NCBI GenBank assembly: GCA_009763385.1
Contig: CM019823.1
Location: 97,847,104 to 97,911,103, forward strand
From: Coix lacryma-jobi var. lacryma-jobi
Lineage: Eukaryota > Streptophyta > Magnoliopsida > Poales > Poaceae
Reading direction: 5' to 3'
Length of the DNA stretch: 64,000 bases
The translations under genes were made by a program, and so were the position numbers. Of this stretch, positions 20,579 through 30,870 are shown piece by piece (the stretch's first letter is position 1; each line of letters begins with the position of its first letter). The notes under the pieces were generated by a model, which worked only from the letters and a program-made list of their open reading frames with translations, was not told where the DNA came from and did not search any database.

Positions 20579-21427
20579 CTACTGAAGGAGCCTCGTAGAG
20601 ATCCTCGAAGCCTGTCTCTTTGAAGAGACGCTTGATCTTCGAGGTGCAGCCCTTGCGGAGGATGGTGAACGATCCTCCATATCCATCCGCCATAGGGCTA
20701 TCTCTGCGACTTGATCCTCCAAGGCGCTCTTCTCCTTGCGCAGCTTCTTCACCTCGGCGGCGAGTTTTTCGAGGGTTAACCCCTCCTCACCACCGTTGTG
20801 TTCCATCTCGCCGGGGACTCCTGCCGGCGATGGGTTGAGACGGCGGTGCACGGATGGCTCGGAGAGCGACCCATTGGAGTCATGAGTGCTCGCCTCGTGC
20901 TCACGCAGCGCCTTCTCATAATGCCCATCGGGCATCCTCACGCCATACACCTCTACTTTAGCCCTTTTTGGATTGGGGCTGTAACTACGGGTGCGGCTAT
21001 CCGAGCCAAAGCTGACCCGGGTTTTCACCCTTGACGGAGTGGGCGTCTCATCGCCCCTGGTTTTGACGGCCGGAGACTTCCTCGGGGTGATCTCCCCCGT
21101 GGTCGGCCTGGTGGGCGTTCTCAACTTTTTCCCGGGTGGCATCACCGGAGGAGGATGAAGACGGAGCGGAGGCGAGGCCAGGGGGCACTTCACCCCTGGT
21201 GGCCGCCCAGCATGGGTGGCGCCCGCCACTAGAGTGGTGGCTGGTGCCTTCCCTGCACCCTCCATTGGTGTCCCCTCGACATAAGTTCTGTCAGGCAGCA
21301 CCATCGCTAAAGGAGGTACGTCAAGCACCTCCATGTCATCATCGATCAATGACCGGATGATGGCTTTGGTGGAGAATGAGATGGATCCTTGAGGGTTGTA
21401 GGACACAGATTTTCGTGGAGACGACAT
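20579..21427 (-). CDS. Extra ORF downstream of pol in element N
   Basis: Intact 282-codon frame between pol and the 3' LTR, the place where env-like or extra ORFs sit in Athila/Tat elements. It begins MSSPRKSVSYNPQGSISFST. It is rich in Pro, Arg, Ser and Thr through the middle (TPRKSPAVKTRGDETPTPSR near residue 112), with possible nuclear localisation signals. A predicted coiled coil lies near residues 218-245 (LEKLAAEVKKLRKEKSALED), and the C-terminus is basic and Ser-rich. I see no signal peptide and no membrane segment, so an envelope role is unlikely. Part of the reading frame (around 21205-21240) contains the GGCGCCCGCCAC motif found in the LTR. No family recognised. The lack of stops, compared with lesions in gag-pol, may hint at recent use. 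Confidence 0.55.
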   Translation of the reverse strand: MSSPRKSVSYNPQGSISFSTKAIIRSLIDDDMEVLDVPPLAMVLPDRTYVEGTPMEGAGKAPATTLVAGATHAGRPPGVKCPLASPPLRLHPPPVMPPGKKLRTPTRPTTGEITPRKSPAVKTRGDETPTPSRVKTRVSFGSDSRTRSYSPNPKRAKVEVYGVRMPDGHYEKALREHEASTHDSNGSLSEPSVHRRLNPSPAGVPGEMEHNGGEEGLTLEKLAAEVKKLRKEKSALEDQVAEIALWRMDMEDRSPSSARAAPRRSSVSSKRQASRISTRLLQ

Positions 21428-21894
21428 GGTTTTGGAGGAGGCTTGGCTGGACTTTGTGAGTGGATGCAGAAAGAAGGAGTTCTTCTTTTAAGAAGGGGGA
21501 GAAGTGGAGGGATAAGCCTTAGATGAACTAACACGTCCTCATCTCCTCCTTTCACTCTCCCGAGCTCAGGATTAGTTGCCACGTGGAGGGGGGCCTCTAA
21601 ATCACCGCCTAGTGTGGCGGGCGCCAGGGTTTGGTGCCGGCAGCCAGTTGAGAGTGGCGGCCGCCACTCCTCCTTTGCCGGGCATCAAGCGGGAGAAGGT
21701 AAGCCTCCTAAAATTCAAAGTCCCGAGGTCGAAATGGCTTGGTTGGGCCTAAAGAGTCCTTTCTCGGGGTTTTGGATGGACTAGGTGCATGAAATGGACA
21801 AAGGATAAATTGGGTCCATCTATTAATTGTCATGGGCTTGAGCTACTCCAAAATCAATTATATCAATTTCGTTTAGCTCATTTTTATCAAAGTC
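21428..21894 (-). other. Non-coding spacer between pol and extra ORF of element N
   Basis: About 470 bp with no convincing ORF. Contains palindromic GC motifs at 21616-21668 (GGCGGGCGCCAGG, GTGGCGGCCGCCAC). Confidence 0.5.
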
Positions 21895-22407
21895 TTAGAA
21901 CATTTTTAATCTTTGTCCATTAACTTTGAAGATTTGCCCATCGTCACTTTCTAATGTGACGGCTCCATGGGACGAGGTTGCAACAACCTTGAAAGGTCCT
22001 TCCCATTTGCTTCGGAGTTTACCATGTCCGAAAAGTCGAACACGGGAGTTAAAGAGTAAACCTTTATCTCCTACTTCGAACTCTTTCTTTTTGATCCGTT
22101 TATCGTGCCATCTCTTAGTCTTCTCTTTATAGAGCTTGGCACTATGATAGGCTTTCTCTCTCCATTCTTCTAGTTCGGAAATTTGCATCTTCCTATTTTG
22201 GCCAGCTTGGTCAAGGTCCATGTTCCATTTCTTAATGGCCCAATGAGCTTTGAACTCAAGCTCAACAGGAAGATGACAAATTTTCCCATAAACTAGTTGG
22301 TATGGGGACATCCCAATCGGGGTCTTATAGGCGGTCCGATAGGCCCACAGAGCTTCGGGTAACTTATGTTTCCATCCCTTTCCCATTTCTTCTACCATCT
22401 TTTGCAA
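21895..22407 (-). pseudogene. pol: Element N integrase C-terminal part
   Basis: A 170-codon frame starting just after a one-base deletion that ends the main pol frame. It contains the gypsy integrase tail: WAYRTAYKTPIGMSPYQLVYG near residue 22 and the GPFKV box (KWEGPFKV) near residue 135. It belongs to the same polyprotein as 22416-25151; only the frame differs. Confidence 0.9.
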
Positions 22408-22415
22408 GATATTCT

Positions 22416-25151
22416 TTATTTGTTTATTGGACGTTTCGGCCTGTCCACTTGTCTGGGGTGGTATGCAGTGGCTACATTATGTTGGACTCCTTGACTAGCT
22501 AAGAAATGTCGGAAGCTCTTATCTATGAAATGAGGGCCTCCGTCACTAATGACTAGTCTAGGAACTCCAAAATGAGGAAAGATGTTTTCTTTGAATATTT
22601 TCTTCGAATGTTTAGCATCTGCCGCTCGACAGGGTATGGCTTCTACCCATTTCGAGACATAATCCACAGCCACAAGAATGTACTCGGTGTCATAGGATTT
22701 AGGAAAGGGGCCCATGAAATCTATACCCCAAACATCGAACAACTCAACTTGGAGATTGTTCATGAGAGGCATAGCATCTCGGGCACTAATGTTACCATGC
22801 TTTTGGCAACGAGGACAACGTCTCACATAATTCTTTGTGTCCTCGTACATAGATGGCCAATAAAAACCACTTTGCCATATTTTAGCATGTGTCCGAAAAG
22901 CTCCATAGTGTCCTCCATATTCGGCGGAGTGACATCTATCTATGATTTTTGTTGCCTCTTCTATGGGGACACATTTTCTCAAAAGTCCATCTGCACAGAC
23001 CGTATAGAGGTATGGTTCATCCCATAGGTGTGTTCTGCTTTGATATAGCAGTTTCTTTTTATTCTCCCCCGGCGGGACATAGCCGGTGACTATAAAATTC
23101 ATGATGTTTGCATACCTAGGGTTGGTATATGTGACTTTTAAAAGGGTATCATCGCGAAGAAAGTCATTTATTGGGAGATTTTCCGAATTATTGGCTTGTA
23201 GTCTAGACAAGTGATCAGCTACTGAATTCTCTACTCCTTTCTTGTCTCTTATTTCCAGGTCAAATTCTTGAAGGAGTAGGATCCAGCGGATCAGCCTTGG
23301 CTTAGCATCTTTCTTAGTGAAGAGATATTTTAGAGCAGAGTGATCGGTATAGACGATCACCTTAGCTCCCACTAAGTAAGATCTAAACTTGTCTATGGCA
23401 AAGACTACGGCCAAAAGTTCCTTTTCTGTGGTTGCATAGTTTAGTTGTGGGCCAGTCAGGGTCTTAATAGCATAATAAATAGCATAATGCTTCTTATCTT
23501 TAGTTTGACCAAGGACGACTCCCACAACATAATCACTAGCACCACACATGATTTCGAATGGCAAATTCCAATCTGGGGGTTGGATGATTGGTGCCGAAGT
23601 TAGAGCCTTTTTCAAAATATTGAAAGCTTGTAGACAACCCTCGTCAAATTTGAACGGGGCGTCTTTTGCTAACAGGCTCGTTAAGGGTCTAGCGACAAGT
23701 GAGAAATCCTTAATAAACCTTCTATAAAAGCCGGCATGGCCCAAGAAGCTTCGGATTCCTTTCACATTAGTGGGTGGTGGCAATTGTTCAATTACATCGA
23801 TTTTGGCTTTATCCACTTCTATCCCATGTTCTGAAATTCGATGGCCTAGGACAATTCCTTCCCGCACCATGAAGTGACACTTTTCCCAGTTAAGAACTAG
23901 GACCTTCTCTTCACAGCGTTGGAGGACTTTGTCTAAATTGACTAGGCAATCGTCAAAGGTTTTCCCATAGACCGAAAAGTCGTCCATGAATACCTCCATG
24001 ATTTGTTCAATCATGTCGGAAAAGATGGACATAATACACCGTTGGAAAGATGCCGACGCATTGCAAAGTCCAAAGGACATGCGTCTATAGGCATAAGTTC
24101 CATACGGGCATGTGAAAGTGGTCTTACTTTGGTCATCTGGATGGATTGGAATTTGGTGATAACCAGAATATCCATCCAGGAAGCAAAAGAAGGAATGGTT
24201 TGCCAATCTCTCTAACATCTCATCTATAAAAGGAAGTGGGAAATGATCTTTCTTTGTGGCTTTATTCAGCTTCCTATAGTCTATACACATCCTCCATCCA
24301 GTGACAGTGCGTTGAGGGATTAACTCATTTTTCTCATTCTTAATGATTGTCAGGCCTCCTTTCTTTGGAACTACTTGCACGGGACTTACCCATTCACTAT
24401 AAGGAACTGGATAAATAATTCCCACGTGCAAGAGTTTCAGGACCTCCTTTTTCACGACTTCACGCATAGCGTTATTAAGTCGTCTTTGGGGCTCTCTTGA
24501 AGGGGGTATCTCAGGATCGAGAGGGATACGATGGGTGCAGAGATTTGGACTAATTCCCTTCAAATCTTGAAGTGAATAGCCAAAGACAGATCGGTGTTTT
24601 TCTAAGACAAGGGTCAACCTATGGACTTCCTCTTCAGATAGCTTACTGCTAATGATTACGGGAGTCTCGGGGTCATTGTTTAGAAAAATGTATCTCAGGC
24701 CTTCAGGAAGAAGTTTTAGCTCTATGGAAGGTCGAGATGGCTTTTCCGATTCGTCTAAGCGAAATGGTTCATCTGTCTCGGCTTCTTCTTCAACAAAGAA
24801 CTCAGAATCTTCTTCAAAATCAGGCTGAGCCCACTCATAAAGGGTAGAGGTTCTAGCTTGATCGAGAAGATCTGGTTCTGGTGGTTGTTTAGCAATAGAA
24901 TTTAATGCACGAACGAAAGGTATTGAGTACTCTTTTCCACCGATTTGAGCATTAAAGTGCTCTTGACATGGTCCTTGCAAGGAAAGTATGGACCAAGGTT
25001 GTCCTACGAAGACGTCAAAAAGGACTACATCGAAAATGTAGAAATCTAAGACCATGTCCGCTCCATCTACTTGGATGGGGACCATCTTTAGGATTCCTTC
25101 ACTTTCCAAGATGTCACCATTTGGGTCTCTTAAACACCATTTGGTTGGTTG
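22416..25151 (-). pseudogene. pol: Element N pol: RT, RNase H, integrase (Athila-like)
   Basis: Same frame as gag, after one TGA (25152-25154). In order from the N-terminus: a linker; RT with SEWVSPVQVVPKKGG, GWRMCIDYRKLN, FCFLDGYSGYHQIPIHP, MSFGLCNASASFQR and the active site VFMDDFSVYG; RNase H (MCGASDYVVG, where the family usually has C-D-A-S; VYTDHSALKYLF intact); then integrase with C-x2-C (RRCPRCQKHG), the first Asp (WGIDFMGPFP) and the second (VISDGGPHF). The frame ends at 22416 after YHPRQ, where a one-base deletion shifts it; the third catalytic residue (Glu) falls across this break. RNase H Asp to Gly (D to G in MCGASD) is a likely inactivating change. Confidence 0.93.
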
Positions 25152-26249
25152 TCATTGAAGGTCGGGGAATGTTCTGGATACGTAATTACTAGCAAGAACA
25201 TTAATTCCCGCGACAGGGTCGTAAAAGGCAAAGGCTCTTTCTCCCCTAATTCGACAATTTATTATGCTCGGTACTTTATCTATGCGAGGGATGTTTTCTG
25301 TTACTTCGGCTTCCATTGTCCATTCATGACTTATGACAGCTGAAAGTTCCAAAAGACGCTCTTGGCTATAGATTCCATCAGAAGACTCAGGAAGTGGTTT
25401 GTCGGATGGGAGAGCTTGAATGGAGTAGTTCATAGCATTTCTGTAATCCTCAAACACATCATCTTCTATCTTGCCCAAAAATTCCGGAAGAATTTCTCTC
25501 CCAGATGTGGACGGAATAGGCTGTGCTAAGTCCAGCGAGCTAGACTCTGGCTCTTCTAGTTGTTCTATGGTCAAAACTTGAGTTTCTACGACTTCTTCCT
25601 CAGGGATTTCATCGGAAACTCCAGTATAAGGAGTATTCTCGAGAATTCTATCAAGAACCTCCTTTCCACCTCGTGGAGAAAGATGAAGAAACGCTCCACC
25701 TGACGAATGATCAAGGTGGAGGGCGCTCTCTTTCTCTAAACCGACATAAAAATGCTGAAGGAGCACTGGATCGGGTATGGCTAAATCGGGTCCTGAATTG
25801 ATTAAACCAATAAAGCGGTCCCAAGACTCCCCTAATGTCTCCTTTTCATTTTGTCTAAAGGTCAACACTTCTACTCGTAGTTGTACCACTCGGTGGACAG
25901 GGAAATAAGTCAAGATAAACTTGGTCCGTAAAGTTCCCCAGTCTCCTCTGGCACTTCCCACGGTTCGAGCATGCCATGTTTTAGCTGCTCCCGTCAAAGT
26001 GAACGGAAACAGCTTCCACTTGACAGCGTTAGGTGAAATGCCCAAAATGTTCAAGCATGCACAGACTTGCTCAAACTCACGTAGATGTGTGTAGGGATTT
26101 TCTGATCCCGTAAACATGCTCTCCTGGACTTTGTTAATAAAGTCAGGGCGCAATTCGTAACTATTGGCATATATAGGTTGTGATGATGAATGTGGCTCTA
26201 ATCGCGAACTCTTAGGAGCTGAGAATTGTAAGATAGATTGATTCTCCAT
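25152..26249 (-). pseudogene. gag: Element N gag and protease-like end
   Basis: 365 codons from the ATG at 26249 (MENQSILQFSAPKSS). The Athila-type gag core is clear: YELRPDFINKVQ near residue 30, PYTHLREFEQVC, VKWKLFPFTLTGAAKTWH, LGESWDRFIGLI. No CCHC knuckle is seen. The C-terminus AFAFYDPVAGINVLAS sits where the retropepsin D-[ST]-G-A should be but reads D-P-V-A-G, so the active site is altered. A TGA at 25152-25154 separates this from pol in the same frame; without it gag-pol would be a single ORF. Confidence 0.88.
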
Positions 26250-26302
26250 GCGGAGAGGGTAAAGATGATCATAACTCTAGTCTCAAAAATCAGCTACCGT
26301 TC

Positions 26303-26319
26303 CCCCGGCAACGGCGCCA
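26303..26319 (-). other. Primer binding site, tRNA-Asp (element N)
   Basis: Minus strand TGGCGCCGTTGCCGGGG, an exact 17-nt complement of the tRNA-Asp 3' end, eight bases from the 5' LTR. Confidence 0.9.
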
Positions 26320-26327
26320 GAAAAGCT

Positions 26328-27643
26328 TGTTGACACCTCGGGTGGCACACAGAAGAAACCACAAGCGCACGGCTGTCAGTTGTAGCTTTTCACCTCAGAG
26401 TATTCCGCGGTATCGAATCCACGAGGAACGCGAAGTGATTTTGAGAAAACTAGGGGGATAAGGATATCTAGGATAGATGAAGGGAACGGTCACTATCCAC
26501 TGGGGTAGATCCTAGTTCTATTAGACTTCTAGTGATTTATGTTCTTTACTAGTGTACTGTGGGCGTACTAGCCTTTACCACTGACTTAGGTTGAACGCTA
26601 GCACAACGAGCCCTACTGTTAATCTAGACCAACTACGTGGTGGAATTCAAGGCGCACCGGGTTGTCACCACCTGCTTGCTGCCACAGCTATCTGGGGGCC
26701 TAGCCGTATTCACTGGCAATATATAGCCTAAGTACCACACTTAATCTACATATTACTACTACTAGCACTATACTAGAACTAGAGCACTTGAAACTAATAT
26801 CAAGCAATGAAAAAACACACACAAGTACTGAAAATAAATACTTGAAGATAAAATAAATACTAAGTTACCAAAGTTGAAGCGCAGAGCAGAGAGAAGCAGA
26901 GGTATCCGACAACTCCGGAACTCTCCAGGCTTCTACTCTTCTCCTCTCCAGCTCCTCTTCTAGTGAGGCACTCACACTCTCTCTAATCTCTCTAGCATAG
27001 CAAGTGTGCTATTCTAACCAAATGGTGAATACTAATGTGAGGCTCTCTGAATGAGAGCTTTTGGGCCTATTTATAGTGCTAGGAAGCTAGGGGGGTACTT
27101 ATAGAGTGAAGGGGAGGTCGGTTAGGGTTTAGGGGGTGGCGCCCGCCACTAAACCCTGGCGCCCGCCACCTCTCTGCCGTCCATTGCAACCGCCATTCAT
27201 CCAACGGTCTTCACTTGCTCTCCTAAGTTGGTTTGAGGGTCGGTTAGGGTTTGGACACGTGTCCAAAGCCCACTATCGAGGTGATACTCTTCTTAGCCCT
27301 TGGATCAAACCGTCTTAGTGTGCAATGGCTAGGATTTGAGCTTGAGGTGACTCCCATGGATCGATGACATGGCTTGGGCCACTTTTGGCAAGATGGAGCT
27401 GGCGGCTGCCAGTAATAGGTGGCGGCCGCCACCCTACTCAGGCCCAAATGGGCCAGAGTGGCTTGACCTTGCTCCTGGTACACTTGTTTGGCCCAAATTC
27501 CATCATTTCCTGCATTAAGATAAGAAACTATGCACATGTGGAAATAGGTTAGTTATAAACCAAATCTTCTACTTTTTATGTTTTTTTGCCTTGGTTTTGG
27601 GTGAAATGTTGATGGTGAAATGATGCTTTAAGCACCATCAACA
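26328..27643 (-). repeat. 5' LTR of element N
   Basis: 1316 bp pair of 17683-18996. Minus-strand TATA box TATAAATA at plus 27068-27075. Palindromes at 27137-27171, 27399-27412 (CTGGCGGCTGCCAG) and 27418-27433 (GGTGGCGGCCGCCACC). Confidence 0.92.
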
Positions 27644-27648
27644 AACAT

Positions 27649-28203
27649 TTCCACCATCTTGTAGTCTGTCCAGGGATCTTTTAGCAGCGTTGTGTTTCTG
27701 CGTGTTTGGCCGGCGGACAGTCTGCCACTGAAGCCCGGGCAGTCCGCCGTTAGGCAGACAGTCCGCGGTCTGGACCCCGGACAGTCCGAGCTCCTGCTGA
27801 AGCTTGTGTTTTAGTGCATTTGCTCTCCTGGCTCTTCCGCTTTGTTTCTGGACTTCTTATTTGGCCCTAGAGTTCATCTAGGAACCTCTCTAGGTATCTT
27901 TGCTACTTGTTAGCATAGGTGTTTGGAGGAATCCCGACGTATCCGTCTATCTATGTTTGGGAGTGGGTTTTTGGACTTGAACTTGACTCGGAGTTTGTGA
28001 GTCTTGGGTTGCTCGTTCTTGTGGTGCCTCGCTGTGATCCTTGGGATCATCCACTCTCTTTCTGAGGGTCGTGGGCATCATGTTCTTGCTCGAAGCTTTT
28101 GGGGGTTGATTTTTGGGACAGAGGCCAGAGTTTCGAAAGAAAATTTTAGGCTCCCATTCACCCCCCCCTCTGGTCGCTTTCTGGTAGCATTCTCGGTCCT
28201 TCA
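27649..28203 (+). repeat. Element A 5' LTR, second part
   Basis: Continues the LTR after the duplicated AACAT (27644-27648) and ends CCTTCA. Compared with the 3' LTR (36467 onward) it lacks roughly 370-390 bp after TTCCACCA. Holds the CGGACAGTCCG motif array (27706-27791) and an 8-base C tract (15 in the other LTR). Confidence 0.88.
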
Positions 28204-28205
28204 AT

Positions 28206-28217
28206 TGGTATTGGAGC
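28206..28217 (+). other. Primer binding site, tRNA-Met type (element A)
   Basis: TGGTATTGGAGC, a diverged form of TGGTATCAGAGC; element B has TGGTATCGGAGC at the same place. Confidence 0.8.
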
Positions 28218-28266
28218 GGGTTAAGGATCTTCTACCTTAGCTGGTTCCAGATCCACAGAAGGCAAC

Positions 28267-30802
28267 ATGGATCGTGGCGTGGGCAAACCGCCATTTTTCG
28301 ATGGGACCAACGCATGTCGGCCTATCTCCAGAGTATGGATGCTTCTATTTGGGATATTTGCAACTCTGCTGATTACGTGGTCTTGGCTGCTCGTGTGACT
28401 CAACAGCAGATCGATGAGCACGATGCCAATAGCCGAGCCCGTAATGCTCTTTTCTCCTATTTGAGCATGACTGAGTTTGATCGCGTTTCTCACCTCGCTA
28501 CGGCACGGGAGATTTGGCCGACTCTCATGCGTTTTCATGAGGGAACCACTCAAGTCAAAACCCGTCTCTACGAGTCGCACAAGCGAGAGTATGATAACTT
28601 TCGACACATGCCTGGGGAGAGCATAGAAAGTTTATTCGCTCGCTTCCAGGTGATTGTCAACAGGATGAGCGCTAACAAGGAGTCGTTGCCTTTCGACGAT
28701 CATGAGAGAGCTCTCAAGCTACTCCATACTCTTGATCGGTTGGTGTGGGACTCCAAGGATCAGGCGATCATCGAATCGCCTAACTATGAGACTCTCACAT
28801 GCGACGAGCTCTTTAGTAAGCTCAAGTCAAGTGAGATTGACGTCATGGCGAGAGCTTCTTATGAAAATCCTTATGGCCTGTCGATGGCTTTGGTTTCTGG
28901 CTCTTCTGCTAACCCCTCTAGAGGCTTTGCATTGTCTTCTCTTCTTTCTGTCACAGAGGAGCAGCTAGAGTTCATGGCGGACGACGAGTTGGTCCTGCTT
29001 GCCAACAGGTTCTCGCGGTTCCACAACAACCACATGAACCGTCGCCACGGAGGAGGATGAGGTGGTTGTTACGAGTGTGGAGGCTCAGATCACTTCATCG
29101 CCAACTGCCCATAAAAGAACAAGCAAACCTTCGGCAAGGCAGATCACAGCCACAAGTATGACTCTGTCAAGCGAAAGGAGAAGTACGTCCCCACAAAGCA
29201 CAAGCGGAAGGGCGGCTTCAACAAGGAGTACATCAAGGAGAAGTACTTGGAGAAGGCCCAGGCCGAGCAGCGTGCCTTCTTCGCCACACTCAGTGACGTC
29301 GACGACTCAGACGACGACTCCACTGCTTCAAGCGATGATGAGTCTGAGAAGAAGAAGATCGAGGACAAGCTAAACGGTGTTTGCTTTTTCGCCGACAACG
29401 AGGGCTTCTGCACCATGGCCCTCGGCGATGAGGTCCACTGCGAGCTAGAGGAGATTCCTCAGAACGACGACGACGATGACTCCTCCTATAGGTACCTCAG
29501 ACTCCCGATGAGCTTTCTGCTGAGGTCGATAAACTTATTGGTGCCCTTCTCAGTCAAGATAAGTTGCCTAGACGTGTTGCTAGAGAGAGGAAGGAGTTTA
29601 GGCAGAAGTGGGAGGATGCGGTGAAGGAACTTGATTCTGTCAAGTCCATTGTTGTAGTCATCGAGGAGGATGAGTGTGAGATGTGCTCCAAGCACATGAC
29701 TGACCTTCTCACTTTGAGGGGGAAGTATGTTGCTTTGGTTGGAGAGATGGATGAGCTTAGGGATAGACCGGTGTTGTTGGGTGCGTGCAAGTCTTGTGCA
29801 GGCTTGCAGTCTGAGTTGGCAGAGAAGAATACCAAGATTGTGTCTCTTGAGAAGGCCAGCTCGGATAGCACTTGTGTGTCTAGGTGTGCTTTGTGTGAGG
29901 GTTTGGATATGGAGATTGCTAATGTGAAGCATGACAAGATGCAAACCGAGGAAGAAAACACATACCTTCGGACCATCTTGTCATGGGTGTCTTGTGGTGA
30001 GCCGCAGCTTGGGATGATGATTGCCCAATTGAAGCGTGCTGCTGGAGGTCCTCGTGTTGGTTTTTCTCAGAGTGTAGAGTGTGCTATCTCTTTCGGGAAA
30101 ATTGGTGAGTTTAGTGGTCTTAAGCCGAGTGAGAAACCCAACTCCACCACTACTCCCAAATTGACCAAGATTCCACCCAAAGAGCCTCTCAAGCCTAACA
30201 CCAAGGATGGTGTGTTTGTGGAACCTCCAAGAGCTCCACCCAAGAAACAAACATGGGCTCCAAAACCAAACCACCTAAGGAGCAAGCTAGACACCATGCC
30301 ACTTATCCAAGAGGAGCTCATTCCACAAAAGAGCCAAGTGATCCACACCCAATACCGTGAGTACCAACAACCCCCTATGAGAGCGGTAAGGTACCACTAT
30401 GAGCATTGTGGGAGAGATGGACACTTGAGGGAGTTTTGCTTTCGGTGCAAGAGAGAGGAGCATCGTGCAAAGGAGATGAACAACTCGGATATGTACCATC
30501 CTTTCCATGATGTACATGCGCCGAAGGTTCAAAGGAGGGTTGCTAGGCCTAGAGGTCCAATGCCTCAAGGTCCTAGGCCGCAAGGAGGTCGTGCCCGGTG
30601 GGATCCTGCTTTTGTAGGCTATGGACCCCGTGGCGGTGGCTTTATTGTTGAGCGTTACCCCCCACCACGTTTTGACTATCGCGATGGACGCTCTTCCATT
30701 AGCGGACCACGTTTTCCTATGCGTGGTGATCGCTTTCCCCGTAGGCGTGCTAGGAATGGTTTTTCTACTGACCGTTCTTTTGAGCAGCCGGGACAACACT
30801 AG
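28267..30802 (+). pseudogene. gag: Element A gag (SIRE-like)
   Basis: Starts MDRGVGKPPFFDGTN at 28267. A 19-bp deletion relative to element B near 28309 shifts the frame. 28314-29060 then encodes the UBN2-type gag core (SIWDICNSADYVVLAAR, FRHMPGESIESLFARFQVIV). Stops at 29058-29060 and near 29113 flank the first zinc knuckle (CYECGGSDHFIANC). The frame shifts again near 29500. 29564-30802 encodes a coiled-coil region, a Pro/Lys-rich linker and the second knuckle-like motif (H-C-G-R-D-G-H with C, near residue 287 of this part; its first Cys is changed to Tyr). It then has an Arg/Gly/Pro-rich C-terminus. It ends TAG where B is still open. Confidence 0.88.
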
Positions 30803-30870
30803 TATGCTTCCTATTTTACTCACCCCAGTGTTGGACCGTATGCTCACCCTATGTCTTTTTATTGATATAG

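Larger units (their letters stand above)
17683..27643 (-). mobile_element. Ty3/gypsy element N, Athila-like, nested in A
   Basis: Minus-strand element of 9961 bp with LTRs 17683-18996 and 26328-27643 (TGTTGACACC to CATCAACA) and a perfect 5-bp target duplication AACAT at 17678-17682 and 27644-27648. Order in its own direction: 5' LTR, tRNA-Asp PBS, gag-pol (26249-21895 with one stop and one frameshift), extra ORF 21427-20579, long non-coding region, hairpin, polypurine tract, 3' LTR. RT motifs match Athila. The LTRs differ by about 3 percent by eye. Confidence 0.92.
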
